Origin: Streptomyces sp. S.PB5
GTDB taxonomy: Bacteria; Actinomycetota; Actinomycetes; Streptomycetales; Streptomycetaceae
Length of the DNA stretch: 64,000 bases
NCBI RefSeq assembly: GCF_030403745.1
Contig: NZ_JAQMWP010000003.1
Coordinates: forward strand, 434,001 to 498,000
Direction of reading: 5' to 3'
Below the pieces are notes generated by a model, which saw only the letters and a program-made list of their open reading frames with translations, did no database searches and was not told where the DNA came from. Positions 35,861 through 50,161 of the stretch are shown here, piece by piece; positions within the stretch are counted from its first letter, which is position 1; each line of letters opens with the position of its first letter. The translations under genes and the position numbers were made by a program.

Positions 35861-36100
35861 AGGTTCTCGGCGGGTGGAGCGCCGGTCGAGCAGGGCAGAT
35901 TGAGGTGTGGCGCCCCTGGCCAAGCCCGCTCGGGATTGGGCAGAATGCCCGTGCCGCAGGTCACAGCGCTCCCGACTGTCGAGACAGGTGAGCCCGTGGC
36001 CGAGCGCGACCGATAAACTGTTCTCGGACGATGCCGGGCGCAGCCCCCGAGCCCGTCCGCCCATGATCAGCCAGCAGCCGCTGCAACCCCAGGGAGCGTT

Positions 36101-37309
36101 GTGTCCCGTCGTCTGTTCACCTCGGAGTCCGTGACCGAGGGTCACCCCGACAAGATCGCTGACCAGATCAGCGACACCATCCTCGACGCCCTGCTGAAGG
36201 AGGACCCGGCCTCCCGGGTCGCGGTCGAGACCCTGATCACGACCGGTCTGGTGCACGTGGCCGGTGAGGTCACCACCAAGGCGTACGCGCCGATCCCCCA
36301 GCTGGTGCGGGACAAGATCCTCGAGATCGGCTACGACTCCTCGAAGAAGGGCTTCGACGGCGCCTCCTGTGGTGTGTCGGTGTCCATCGGCGCGCAGTCG
36401 CCGGACATCGCGCAGGGTGTCGACACGGCGTACGAGTCCCGGGTCGAGGGCGATGAGGACGAGCTGGACAAGCAGGGCGCGGGCGACCAGGGTCTGATGT
36501 TCGGTTACGCGACGGACGAGACGCCGACGCTGATGCCGCTGCCGATCTTCCTGGCGCACCGTCTGTCGAACCGTCTGTCCGAGGTCCGCAAGAACGGCAC
36601 GATCCCCTACCTGCGTCCCGACGGCAAGACGCAGGTCACCATCGAGTACGACGGCGACAAGGCCGTCCGCCTCGACACCGTCGTGGTCTCCTCGCAGCAC
36701 GCCTCGGACATCGACCTGGAGTCGCTGCTCGCTCCCGACATCCGCGAGTTCGTCGTGGAGCCGGAGCTCAAGGCGCTCCTCGACGAGGGCATCAAGCTCG
36801 ACACCGACGGCTACCGTCTCCTGGTCAACCCGACCGGTCGTTTCGAGATCGGCGGTCCGATGGGCGACGCCGGCCTCACCGGCCGCAAGATCATCATCGA
36901 CACCTACGGCGGCATGGCCCGTCACGGTGGCGGTGCCTTCTCCGGCAAGGACCCGTCCAAGGTGGACCGTTCGGCCGCGTACGCCATGCGCTGGGTCGCG
37001 AAGAACGTCGTCGCGGCGGGCCTTGCCTCCCGCTGCGAGGTCCAGGTCGCCTACGCCATCGGCAAGGCCGAGCCCGTCGGTCTCTTCGTCGAGACCTTCG
37101 GCACCGCCAAGGTCGACACCGACAAGATCGAGAAGGCCATCGACGAGGTCTTCGACCTCCGCCCGGCCGCGATCATCCGCGACCTCGACCTGCTCCGCCC
37201 GATCTACGCCCAGACCGCCGCGTACGGCCACTTCGGCCGTGAGCTGCCCGACTTCACGTGGGAGAAGACGGACCGCGTGGACGCGCTGCGCAAGGCGGCG
37301 GGGCTGTAA
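36101..37309 (+). CDS. metK: S-adenosylmethionine synthetase
   Basis: This 402-residue enzyme makes SAM from methionine and ATP. It starts GTG 36101. Signatures are the ATP site [12 protein letters not shown], the hexapeptide-like loop in [14 protein letters not shown] and the glycine-rich [16 protein letters not shown]. The 240-bp upstream region has a TAAACT -10-like element at 36014-36019 and the short palindrome CTGTC-GA-GACAG at 35976-35987. I see no SAM riboswitch. Strong codon bias indicates high expression. Confidence 0.98.
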   Translation: MSRRLFTSESVTEGHPDKIADQISDTILDALLKEDPASRVAVETLITTGLVHVAGEVTTKAYAPIPQLVRDKILEIGYDSSKKGFDGASCGVSVSIGAQSPDIAQGVDTAYESRVEGDEDELDKQGAGDQGLMFGYATDETPTLMPLPIFLAHRLSNRLSEVRKNGTIPYLRPDGKTQVTIEYDGDKAVRLDTVVVSSQHASDIDLESLLAPDIREFVVEPELKALLDEGIKLDTDGYRLLVNPTGRFEIGGPMGDAGLTGRKIIIDTYGGMARHGGGAFSGKDPSKVDRSAAYAMRWVAKNVVAAGLASRCEVQVAYAIGKAEPVGLFVETFGTAKVDTDKIEKAIDEVFDLRPAAIIRDLDLLRPIYAQTAAYGHFGRELPDFTWEKTDRVDALRKAAGL

Positions 37310-37416
37310 GGCTCGGCGCCACGGATTTTGTGAGGCCCGGTGTCCCCTTGGGGGCGCCGGGCCTCGGTGCGTTCGGACGGCGCTGGTTGTCAGTGCTGTT
37401 TGGTAAGAATGCAAGG

Positions 37417-39567
37417 GTGAGCAGCGAGGACGAGCAGGTTGGCGGGGGTGAGGGGGCGGGGCCTGAGCAGCTTGCGTTCATTCGGGAGAGTGTGCGGAAG
37501 GCGAAGGTGCCGCGGGCCAAGCCGCGGACCTGGCGGGGGGCCGCGCTGGCCAAGGAATTGCCGGTTGCTCGGGTGCTTGTCGACAAGGGTGTGCTGCATC
37601 TCGACCGGTACTTCGATTACGCCGTGCCTGAGGAGCTCGATGCCGAGGCGCAGCCCGGGGTGCGGGTTCGGGTCCGGTTCGGGGCCGGGCGGGGGCGGGT
37701 TCGGGACGGGCGGCGTGAGGGTGGGGGGCTGATCGACGGGTTTCTCGTCGAGCGCGTCGCCGAGTCCGACTACGCCGGGCCGTTGGCCGCGCTGGCTCAG
37801 GTCGTGTCGCCGGAGCCGGTGCTCAGCGCGGAGCTTCTGGGGCTTGCCCGGGCTGTCGCCGATCGGTACGCGGGGAGTCTCGCCGATGTGCTGCAGCTCG
37901 CCGTGCCGCCGCGCAGTGCACGGGCCGAGCAGCGGGATTCGGGTGTGGCTCTGCCGCCGCCGGGGATGCCCGAGGTCGGGTCCTGGGGGCGGTACGAGCG
38001 CGGGGGAGCGTTCCTGCAGGCGCTGGCCTCTGGAGGGGCGCCTCGGGCCGTCTGGAATGCGTTGCCCGGGCCCGAGTGGAGCGAGGAGGTGGCGCGGGCC
38101 GTCGCCGCCACGCTGGCGTCCGGGCGGGGGGCGCTGGTGGTGGTGCCGGACGGGCGGGCCGTGGCCCGTGTCGACGCCGCGCTGACCTCTCTGCTGGGGG
38201 AGGGGCGGCATGCCGTTCTGACCGCTGATGCCGGGCCCGAGAAGCGGTATCGGGAATGGCTGGCCGTGCGGCGGGGGACCGTGCGGGCCGTCGTGGGGAC
38301 TCGGGCCGCCATGTTCGCGCCCGTGCGGGATCTCGGGCTGGTCGCCATCTGGGACGACGGCGACGACAGCCACAGCGAGCCGCACGCCCCGCAGCCCCAT
38401 GCCCGTGAGGTGCTGCTGTTGCGGGCCGCACTGGACAGGTGCGGGTTTCTGCTGGGGAGCTGGAGCTGCACCGTCGAGGCCGCGCAGCTCGTGGAGAGCG
38501 GGTGGGCTCTGCCGCTCGTCGCCACGCGGGAGCAGGTGCGGGGGGCCGCGCCGCTCGTACGGACCGTCGGGGACGGCGATCTGGCCCGGGACGAAGCCGC
38601 ACGCGCCGCTCGGCTGCCGACCCTTGCCTGGCAGGCCGTCAGGGAGGGGCTGAAGCACGGGCCGGTGCTGGTGCAGGTGCCGCGGCGGGGGTACGTGCCG
38701 CGGATGGCCTGTGCCAACTGTCGGGCGCCTGCGCGGTGTCGGCACTGTTCTGGGCCGCTTGAGGCTCAGGAGGGTGTGGACGCCCTTGAGTGCGGGTGGT
38801 GCGGGCGTGCGGAGGGTTCCTGGCACTGTGCCGAGTGCGGGGGGTTCCGGCTGCGGGCTCAGGTGGTCGGGGCTCGGCGGACCGCCGAGGAGCTGGGGCG
38901 GGCGTTTCCGGCCGTGCCGGTGCGGACGTCCGGGCGGGAGCATGTGCTGGACACCGTGCCGGGGGCCCCTGCGCTGGTGGTGAGTACGCCGGGGGCCGAG
39001 CCGGTGGCCGAGGGCGGGTACGCGGCGGCGTTGCTGCTCGATGGGTGGGCCATGCTGGGGCGGCCCGATCTGCGAGCCGGGGAGGATGCGCTGCGGCGGT
39101 GGATCGCCGCGGCGGCGCTGGTGCGGCCGCAGGGGGCCGGGGGGACCGTGGTGGTCGTTGCCGAGCCCACGTTGCGGCCTGTGCAGGCGTTGGTGCGGTG
39201 GGATCCCGTGGGGCATGCGGTGCGGGAGCTCTCCGAGCGGGCGGAGCTGGGGTTTCCGCCGGTGTCCCGGATGGCGGCGGTGTCGGGGACGGGGGAGGCG
39301 GTCGCTGCGTTTCTCGGGGCGGTGGAACTTCCGGAGGAGGCGGAGGTGTTGGGGCCTGTGCCCATGGCGGTGACGGCTGTGCGGGGGCCGCGACGAGTGG
39401 GGGCGCCGCCGCCTGGGGAGCAGTGGGAGCGGGCGTTGGTGCGGGTGCCGCCGGGGAAGGGCGCGGCGTTGGCTTCCGCGTTGAAGGCTGCGCAGGCTGC
39501 GCGGATGGCCCGGGGGAGTGGAGAGGTTGCGGTGCGGGTGCGGATTGATCCGCCTGACATCGGGTGA
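37417..39567 (+). CDS. priA: PriA-like primosomal protein N', helicase motifs degenerate
   Basis: This 716-residue protein starts at GTG 37417, with a TAAGAAT -10-like element ending 7 nt upstream, so the mRNA may be leaderless. The N-terminal DNA-binding domain is present (VARVLVDKGVLHLDRYFDYAVPEE is typical). The zinc-binding cysteine cluster (about residues 430-476: CANC, CRHC, CGWC, CAEC) and the C-terminal domain are also present. The helicase core lacks a Walker A GKT, and the DEEH box reads WDDGDD. Actinobacterial PriA orthologues share this loss. It probably works as a restart scaffold. Codon use is unusually GGG/CGG-rich. Confidence 0.92.
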   Translation: MSSEDEQVGGGEGAGPEQLAFIRESVRKAKVPRAKPRTWRGAALAKELPVARVLVDKGVLHLDRYFDYAVPEELDAEAQPGVRVRVRFGAGRGRVRDGRREGGGLIDGFLVERVAESDYAGPLAALAQVVSPEPVLSAELLGLARAVADRYAGSLADVLQLAVPPRSARAEQRDSGVALPPPGMPEVGSWGRYERGGAFLQALASGGAPRAVWNALPGPEWSEEVARAVAATLASGRGALVVVPDGRAVARVDAALTSLLGEGRHAVLTADAGPEKRYREWLAVRRGTVRAVVGTRAAMFAPVRDLGLVAIWDDGDDSHSEPHAPQPHAREVLLLRAALDRCGFLLGSWSCTVEAAQLVESGWALPLVATREQVRGAAPLVRTVGDGDLARDEAARAARLPTLAWQAVREGLKHGPVLVQVPRRGYVPRMACANCRAPARCRHCSGPLEAQEGVDALECGWCGRAEGSWHCAECGGFRLRAQVVGARRTAEELGRAFPAVPVRTSGREHVLDTVPGAPALVVSTPGAEPVAEGGYAAALLLDGWAMLGRPDLRAGEDALRRWIAAAALVRPQGAGGTVVVVAEPTLRPVQALVRWDPVGHAVRELSERAELGFPPVSRMAAVSGTGEAVAAFLGAVELPEEAEVLGPVPMAVTAVRGPRRVGAPPPGEQWERALVRVPPGKGAALASALKAAQAARMARGSGEVAVRVRIDPPDIG

Positions 39568-40016
39568 CGGGTGTGGGCGGGTTGGGGTTTGGATTTCCCG
39601 TCCGCAGCACCCGTGCTGCTTCGTCGTCAGGTGCGGGTGGTTCCCGTGGGGTGGCGGGGAGCGCTGTCGGCGGCGGGCCGTTGGCGGTGGGTGGGTTGGG
39701 CGGGGGAGGACAGGATCACCAACTGCTCACTCGGAGCCGTCCCAGCATGCGTCTGCCCTCCCAGGGCGTCCCGGGAGGGCAGGAACTGGTGGCCCAGGAC
39801 AGCTGAGAGGGCAGGGGCCGACCTTGCAGGACGGCCCGAAGGGGGCAAGGCCGGCGTCGAGTGGCAGCCTGGAAGGGCGCGCCCGGTTTCGGGCGGCACC
39901 CGAGGGACAGGTCCGGTATCGGGTGGCAGCCCCGAGGGCAGGCCCGCTGCCGGATGGCAGGCCGAAGAGGGGCGGTCGGCGTCGGCGGGCAGTGCGAGCG
40001 GGGAACCCCCCTTGTG
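39568..40016. other. priA-HTH gene intergenic region with degenerate ~31-nt repeats
   Basis: This 449-bp stretch has no credible gene in any frame. Its right part (39811-39973) is made of five imperfect units of 30-36 nt. They read roughly AGG-CCGG--TCGGGTGGCAGCCCGAAGGGC, with boundaries near 39847, 39879, 39909 and 39940. A period of about 31 is not a multiple of three, so it is not a coding repeat. The left part shows nothing recognisable. Confidence 0.55.
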
Positions 40017-45727
<5,711 letters not shown>

Positions 45728-45754
45728 ACCAACCCCCGCAACCACGCCCCGTAA

Positions 45755-45825
45755 GGGGCGCGGGACCGTGACATCTGCGGCTCGGCCGCGCGGGCGCGAC
45801 CAGCCATATACGGCCCGCACCGGAC
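45755..45825 (+). repeat. Dispersed intergenic repeat, copy C
   Basis: The copy starts GGGGCGCGGG. Its core is GCGGC-TCG-GCCGC (hairpin) followed by GGGCGCGACCAGCC, and it ends ACGGCCCGCACCGGAC. It lies between the divergent MMPL and rpe genes. Relative to copies A and B the hairpin loop differs while the stem is kept. Confidence 0.65.
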
Positions 45826-45888
45826 AAATGACCGTACCCACCTGGTACCCATGCGGCCAACCCCCGGAGGGCATGGCAGGCTTGGGCT

Positions 45889-46575
45889 ATGGCCGCGCAG
45901 ATCAACCCCAGCATTCTGTCCGCAGACTTCGCCCGCCTCGCGGACGAGGCGAAGGCGGTGGAGGGAGCCGACTGGCTCCACGTCGACGTCATGGACAACC
46001 ATTTCGTCCCGAACCTCACGCTCGGTGTGCCGGTCGTAGAGTCCCTGGCCCGTGCGACGGACACTCCGCTGGACTGCCATCTGATGATCGAGGCCCCCGA
46101 TCGGTGGGCGCCCCAGTACGTCGAAGCGGGGGCGGGTTCCGTCACCTTCCACGTCGAGGCGGCCGCCGCTCCGGTCCGGCTCGCCCGGGAGATCCGGGCC
46201 AAGGGCGCCCGTGCCTCCATGGCGCTGAAGCCCGCGACGCCCATCGAGCCCTACGAGGATCTGCTCCCCGAGCTCGACATGCTGCTGATCATGACGGTCG
46301 AGCCGGGATTCGGGGGACAGGCGTTCCTCGACATCATGCTCCCGAAGATTCGCCGCACCCGCGAGTTGATCAGCAAGCACGGCCTTGAGCTGTGGCTCCA
46401 GGTCGACGGCGGGGTCTCGGCCGCCACCATCGAGCAGTGCGCGGACGCGGGCGCCGATGTCTTCGTCGCCGGCTCGGCCGTGTACAGCGCGTCCGACCCG
46501 GCCGAGGCGGTACGTGCACTGCGCACCCGAGCCGAGGAGGCGACCGCCAAGGCGAGCTGGGCATGCGGCCACTGA
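45889..46575 (+). CDS. rpe: Ribulose-phosphate 3-epimerase
   Basis: This 228-residue TIM-barrel enzyme interconverts ribulose 5-phosphate and xylulose 5-phosphate. Motifs are [27 protein letters not shown] (catalytic Asp and metal His), [12 protein letters not shown] and [12 protein letters not shown] with the second catalytic Asp. The start is ATG 45889. Confidence 0.97.
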   Translation: MAAQINPSILSADFARLADEAKAVEGADWLHVDVMDNHFVPNLTLGVPVVESLARATDTPLDCHLMIEAPDRWAPQYVEAGAGSVTFHVEAAAAPVRLAREIRAKGARASMALKPATPIEPYEDLLPELDMLLIMTVEPGFGGQAFLDIMLPKIRRTRELISKHGLELWLQVDGGVSAATIEQCADAGADVFVAGSAVYSASDPAEAVRALRTRAEEATAKASWACGH

Positions 46576-46677
46576 GCCACAGGAACGTGAACGGCTCCCA
46601 TCAGGGCTGATCAAGTCCGCCGGATCTGCAAGGATGAACGGCGAATCCAGAGTGTGAACAGCAGTGAGGAGATGGCC

Positions 46678-47697
46678 GTGTCGGGTATGTCGGCGGGCCG
46701 GTCAGCCATGCGGATGGGACCCGCTGAGCTGGTGCAGGCGGCGGCGATGGCCCGCCGCTTCTACCTCGAGGGCAAGTCCAAGATCCAGATCGCCGAGGAG
46801 TTCGGCGTCAGCCGCTTCAAGGTGGCCCGGGTTCTGGAGACCGCCCTCGAACGGGATCTCGTGCGCATCGAGATCCGTGTGCCGGCCGAACTGGACGCCG
46901 AGCGCTCGGACGCGCTCCGTGCCCGGTACGGCCTCAGGCATGCCGTCGTGGTGGAGTCCCCGGCCGAGGCGGAGGACTCTCCCGACCCCGAGAACCTCGG
47001 CGAGACGGCCGCCGACCTGCTCGGCGAGCTCGTGAACGAGGGCGATGTCCTGGGACTCGCATGGGGCCGTTCCACCATCCACATGGCGGCGGCTCTCGAC
47101 CGGCTGCCGCCGTGCACGGTGGTGCAGCTGACGGGTGTGTACGACGCCGGGACCGCCGAGCGCGGCTCGGTGGAGGCGGTACGGCGGGCCGCGCAGGTCT
47201 CGGGCGGCGACGCCCATCCGATCTACGCGCCCATGCTGCTGCCGGACGCGGCCACCGCGGCCGCGCTGCGCAACCAGACGGGGATCGCCCGGGCCTTCGA
47301 GTACTTCGACAAGGTCACGGTCGCCTGTGTGTCAATCGGCTCCTGGGGGCCGGGTGTCTCGACGGTGTACGACATGCTCAGCGAGGAGGAGCGGGCGCAC
47401 TACTCGACCCTCGGCGTCGCCGCGGAGACCTCCGCGCACCTCTTCGACGCCGACGGTCGCCGGGTGGGCCGGGACCTGGGCGAGCGGTGCATCACCGTCA
47501 AGGCGGACCAGCTCCGTCGGATCCCCGAGGTCGTGGCGATCGCGGGCGGGGCGCGCAAGGCGATGGCGATCGACGCGGTGCTGCGGTCCGGACTCGTCAC
47601 CAGCCTGGTGACGGACACCTCCGCGGCGGATGTGCTGATGACGGCGGGGCCGACGCCCAAGCCGGCGCTGAACCGCTCCGACCCGGACGGACCCTGA
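46678..47697 (+). CDS. SorC/DeoR-family sugar-binding transcriptional regulator
   Basis: This 339-residue regulator has an N-terminal HTH (FYLEGKSKIQIAEEFGVSRF) and a large C-terminal effector domain related to sugar-phosphate isomerases (LGLAWGRSTIHMAAAL, VSIGSWGPGVSTVYDML). GTG 46678 is chosen because GAGGAG at 46666-46671 is six bases upstream. GTG 46654 and ATG 46687 are in-frame alternatives. Next to rpe, a role in pentose or nucleoside sugar-phosphate control is plausible; the effector is not known. Confidence 0.88.
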   Translation: MSGMSAGRSAMRMGPAELVQAAAMARRFYLEGKSKIQIAEEFGVSRFKVARVLETALERDLVRIEIRVPAELDAERSDALRARYGLRHAVVVESPAEAEDSPDPENLGETAADLLGELVNEGDVLGLAWGRSTIHMAAALDRLPPCTVVQLTGVYDAGTAERGSVEAVRRAAQVSGGDAHPIYAPMLLPDAATAAALRNQTGIARAFEYFDKVTVACVSIGSWGPGVSTVYDMLSEEERAHYSTLGVAAETSAHLFDADGRRVGRDLGERCITVKADQLRRIPEVVAIAGGARKAMAIDAVLRSGLVTSLVTDTSAADVLMTAGPTPKPALNRSDPDGP

Positions 47698-47737
47698 CGG
47701 AAGGTCATGAGGGGGCGGCCGTGGCAGCGTGGACGGC

Positions 47738-48118
47738 ATGCTGCTGCGGTTCGTCCCCCGGGTGCTGGTCTGTCTCCTCGTACTGCTCGCCGGGTGTGCC
47801 TCCGGTGAGGCCGGCCGGGACGATCCGTCCTGGGCCGCCGGAATGGCCACCGTCCAGGAGGCGCGGCTGCCCGCCCAGGCCCGCGAGACCCTCGCCCTCA
47901 TCGACGAGGGCGGCCCCTACCCCTATGCCAAGGACGGCAGCGTCTTCGGGAACTTCGAGGGGCTGCTGCCCGCGCACAAGCGCGGTTACTACCACGAATA
48001 CACCGTCCCCACGCCGGGCTCGCGCGATCGCGGGGCCCGGCGCATTGTCACGGGGCGGGGCGGCGAGATCTACTACACCGATGATCACTACGACTCGTTC
48101 AGGGCGGTACTGAGATGA
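47738..48118 (+). CDS. Secreted guanyl-specific ribonuclease (N1/T1, barnase-like), lipoprotein
   Basis: This 126-residue protein starts at ATG 47738 (GTG 47729 is possible). The signal peptide ends in a lipobox LLAGC (Cys20). The mature part is a microbial ribonuclease: catalytic Glu87 in YYHEYTVPTPG, Arg101/102 in GARRIVTG and His117 in TDDHYDSF match the barnase Glu73/Arg/His102 set. Its stop overlaps the barstar-like gene (ATGA), as expected for an enzyme and its intracellular inhibitor. Confidence 0.9.
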   Translation: MLLRFVPRVLVCLLVLLAGCASGEAGRDDPSWAAGMATVQEARLPAQARETLALIDEGGPYPYAKDGSVFGNFEGLLPAHKRGYYHEYTVPTPGSRDRGARRIVTGRGGEIYYTDDHYDSFRAVLR

Positions 48119-48417
48119 CGGACGTCGTGGCCACGCTGGACCTCGACGGAGTCACGGACAAGGCGAGCCTGATGGACCGCTGCGCCCGGGACCTGCGACT
48201 GCCGGACTACTTCGGCCGCAACTGGGACGCGCTCGCCGACGTCCTCTCCGACCCGGGACTGTGGCCCGAGGGCGCCGCCGAGGAGCGGATCGTCGTCGTA
48301 CGGAACTGGGAGCGGTACGCCGAGGCGCGGCCGGACGAATGGGCGGTCGCGCGGGAGGTGTTCTCGGGGGCTGGGGCGCTCACTGTGGCGCTTGCTCTCG
48401 GAGGATCCTCCAAGTAG
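48115..48417 (+). CDS. Barstar-like ribonuclease inhibitor
   Basis: This 100-residue protein overlaps the ribonuclease gene by four bases. It shows the barstar pattern: SLMDRCARDLRLPDYFGRNWDALAD (helix with the Gly-Arg-Asn-Trp-Asp-Ala-Leu signature and interface Asp) and central beta strands (RIVVVRNWERY). Barstars bind and block barnase in the producer cytoplasm. This is the immunity partner of the upstream RNase. Confidence 0.9.
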   Translation: MTDVVATLDLDGVTDKASLMDRCARDLRLPDYFGRNWDALADVLSDPGLWPEGAAEERIVVVRNWERYAEARPDEWAVAREVFSGAGALTVALALGGSSK

Positions 48418-48545
48418 GGCTCTGACCTGCCTGGATGTTTTGCCCGGGCATCGCATTCCGGTTGACATGGGACAATGAAGTACGTGCTCTTCCCCCTGGC
48501 TGACCTGTCCGGGGGCCACCTCTGATCGACTGGGATGTGCAGCAC

Positions 48546-48626
48546 GTGCGTTTCCTCAACGACATCCAGCCCGCGTACGACCTGTCGGTGGACGGGTTGG
48601 TTGGGCTGGCGAGGCCGATCTGCTGA
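48546..48626 (+). pseudogene. guaB1: Displaced 5' end of guaB1
   Basis: A GTG-started frame of 26 codons reads VRFLNDIQPAYDL and then diverges (SVDGLVGLARPIC, stop). The first 13 residues correspond to the usual N-terminus of streptomycete GuaB1 (MRFLND...YDLTYDDVF). The intact gene 10.2 kb downstream has MRFL and YDLTYDDVF but a different, 8-residue-longer link between them. The frame ends shortly after the shared TACGACCTG, as expected for a gene start cut off by an insertion. Confidence 0.75.
48576..48584 (+). repeat. Left junction direct repeat (TACGACCTG), possible attL core
   Basis: TACGACCTG encodes Tyr-Asp-Leu of the guaB1 start. The same nine bases recur at 58818-58826 in intact guaB1. 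Sequence left of this copy is guaB1-like; sequence right of it is not. Confidence 0.6.
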
Positions 48627-48922
48627 CGCCGCCGGGTGCGCTAGCCGACGTGGTCGGCCCGCTCGGACACACTCTGGCCGGTGGCTAGTTGGCATGCGAA
48701 CGATGCGTTGAGACGACGTCTCGCACTGGTGAACGTGACACACCACTCGACACTCCCCCACAGACCGGCAGGGTGCATCGGACAGGAACGGTGGCCCCTT
48801 CCAGGCGGGTTCGGGCGCCTGGTCCTTTAGGGATCTCCTGAACCTGCCCTTTCCTGGGTCTTGTTGACTACCTTGGCGCTATCGTCCCCTACGAGCGGGA
48901 TGTACAAGGGGGACGGCGCGCG

Positions 48923-50161
48923 ATGCGATTTCTGTTTGTCCACGGCACCGGTGTGCGGCGGGAACGACATGACAAGCTTTTCGCCAGGATCAGCGAACGC
49001 CTCACTGGACGCTTCCCGGAGGCGGCCGTCTCCTCCTGTTTCTGGGGTGAGGAGTTCGGGGCGGCCCTGAGTATGGGAGGTCGTTCCATACCCGGTCGGA
49101 GTGGTACACGTGGCGCCGGCGACGAGCTTTCCACGGTCTCGCCGCCTGATCGGGAGGCCGCGGAGTGGGCGCTGCTGCTTGCTGATCCGTGCTGCGAACT
49201 GCGGGTGCTGGCTTACGTGGAGGCTGACACCAGGGCGGGGTTCAGTATGCCGGGCGTACGTCCGGCGGGTGCCGAGGTTCTGGACCTGCTGGTCAAACTC
49301 CCGGCGGACCTGGCCGAGGGCGACGAGCTCGGCGATCTGCTGCGCGTGACCGGCCTGGAGCCTTACTACGCCGGGGCGTTGGCCGACATCGGTGCTTCGA
49401 CGGAAGCCGCCCGGGCCGCCGCCCGGGCCGTGCAGGAGCCCGCCGCTCGCGAGTTGGCGGTTGCCGTGGCCAGGGCACTGGTAGGTGCGTCCCTCGCTGC
49501 CGCGGACATCGACGCCGACTGCACGGGCGCCGAACGGGACCGCATGGTCGCCGTGCTCACGGCTCGGCTCGGCGGTGATGCCAGGGTGCCGGGCGGCAGG
49601 GCGGCGGCGGTCTTGACGAAGCTCGCGATGCGCGCGACGACCCAGCCGGCTCTCAACCTCTGGCGTGGCAGACTCACCGAGTCGGCCACGCCGGCCCTTG
49701 GTGACATTCTCCGCTACCAGGCTAGGGGTGAGGCGCTGAGAGAGCATCTGCGCGGCCGGATCAGCGAGGATGACAGCCCGTCCGTGCTGATCGGGCACAG
49801 TCTCGGCGGGGTCGCGCTCGTCGATCTGCTGGCTCAGAGTGCCGCGCGGGGGGAGCCGGTGGCCGGCCCCCGGCTCCTGGTCACCGTCGGCTCCCAGGCT
49901 CCCTTCCTGCATGAACTCGGGGCCCTGGCGGGACTGTCGCCGGGCGCCGTACGGCTTCCGGAGGGATTCCCCCGCTGGCTGAACATCTACGACCGTCAGG
50001 ACCTCCTCTCCTTCGTTGCCGAGCCCGTCTTCCGGGACGATCCCCGCGTCACCGACCACGAGGTCAGCAGTCGACAGCCTTTCCCGCCGAGCCACAGCGC
50101 GTACTGGAAGATCGACGCCGTCTACGACCGCATCGCCGGGGCCGTGGCGGAGCTGAGGTGA
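48923..50161 (+). CDS. Alpha/beta hydrolase (lipase-like), first gene of VMAP cassette
   Basis: This 412-residue protein starts at ATG 48923 with AAGGGGGA nine bases upstream. The N-terminal MRFLFVHGTGVRRERHD gives the oxyanion HGTG (7-10). The nucleophile is Ser293 in LIGHSLGGVAL. Probable acid Asp360 lies in NIYDRQDLLSF and the catalytic His391 in PPSHSAYW. A helical insertion (about 115-285) separates the first strand from the nucleophile elbow and may be a lid. No signal peptide is present, so it acts in the cytosol. It overlaps the next gene (GTGA). Inference: an effector hydrolase released or activated by the ternary system. Confidence 0.88.
   Translation: MRFLFVHGTGVRRERHDKLFARISERLTGRFPEAAVSSCFWGEEFGAALSMGGRSIPGRSGTRGAGDELSTVSPPDREAAEWALLLADPCCELRVLAYVEADTRAGFSMPGVRPAGAEVLDLLVKLPADLAEGDELGDLLRVTGLEPYYAGALADIGASTEAARAAARAVQEPAARELAVAVARALVGASLAAADIDADCTGAERDRMVAVLTARLGGDARVPGGRAAAVLTKLAMRATTQPALNLWRGRLTESATPALGDILRYQARGEALREHLRGRISEDDSPSVLIGHSLGGVALVDLLAQSAARGEPVAGPRLLVTVGSQAPFLHELGALAGLSPGAVRLPEGFPRWLNIYDRQDLLSFVAEPVFRDDPRVTDHEVSSRQPFPPSHSAYWKIDAVYDRIAGAVAELR

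Larger units (their letters stand above)
48418..48922. other. Left flank of the inserted cassette
   Basis: This 505-bp stretch contains the original guaB1 promoter/leader area (TTGACA at 48462-48467), the stranded guaB1 start (48546-48626) and then about 300 bp with no recognisable gene. AAGGGGGA at 48906-48913 is the ribosome-binding site of the hydrolase gene. A TTGACT at 48864-48869 may be its -35, but no well-spaced -10 is visible. No integrase or excisionase remnant was seen. Confidence 0.6.

Noticed and set aside
35861..36100. SAM riboswitch upstream of metK
   Set aside because: I could not find the conserved cores of SAM-I, SAM-II or SAM-IV classes. Only a short palindrome and a -10-like hexamer are visible.
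46654..46677. GTG 46654 as start of the SorC-type regulator
   Set aside because: GAGGAG at 46666-46671 lies downstream of it and is spaced for GTG 46678.
48585..48922. Integrase or excisionase remnant next to the left junction
   Set aside because: No tyrosine- or serine-recombinase motif could be read in any frame. The mode of insertion therefore stays open.
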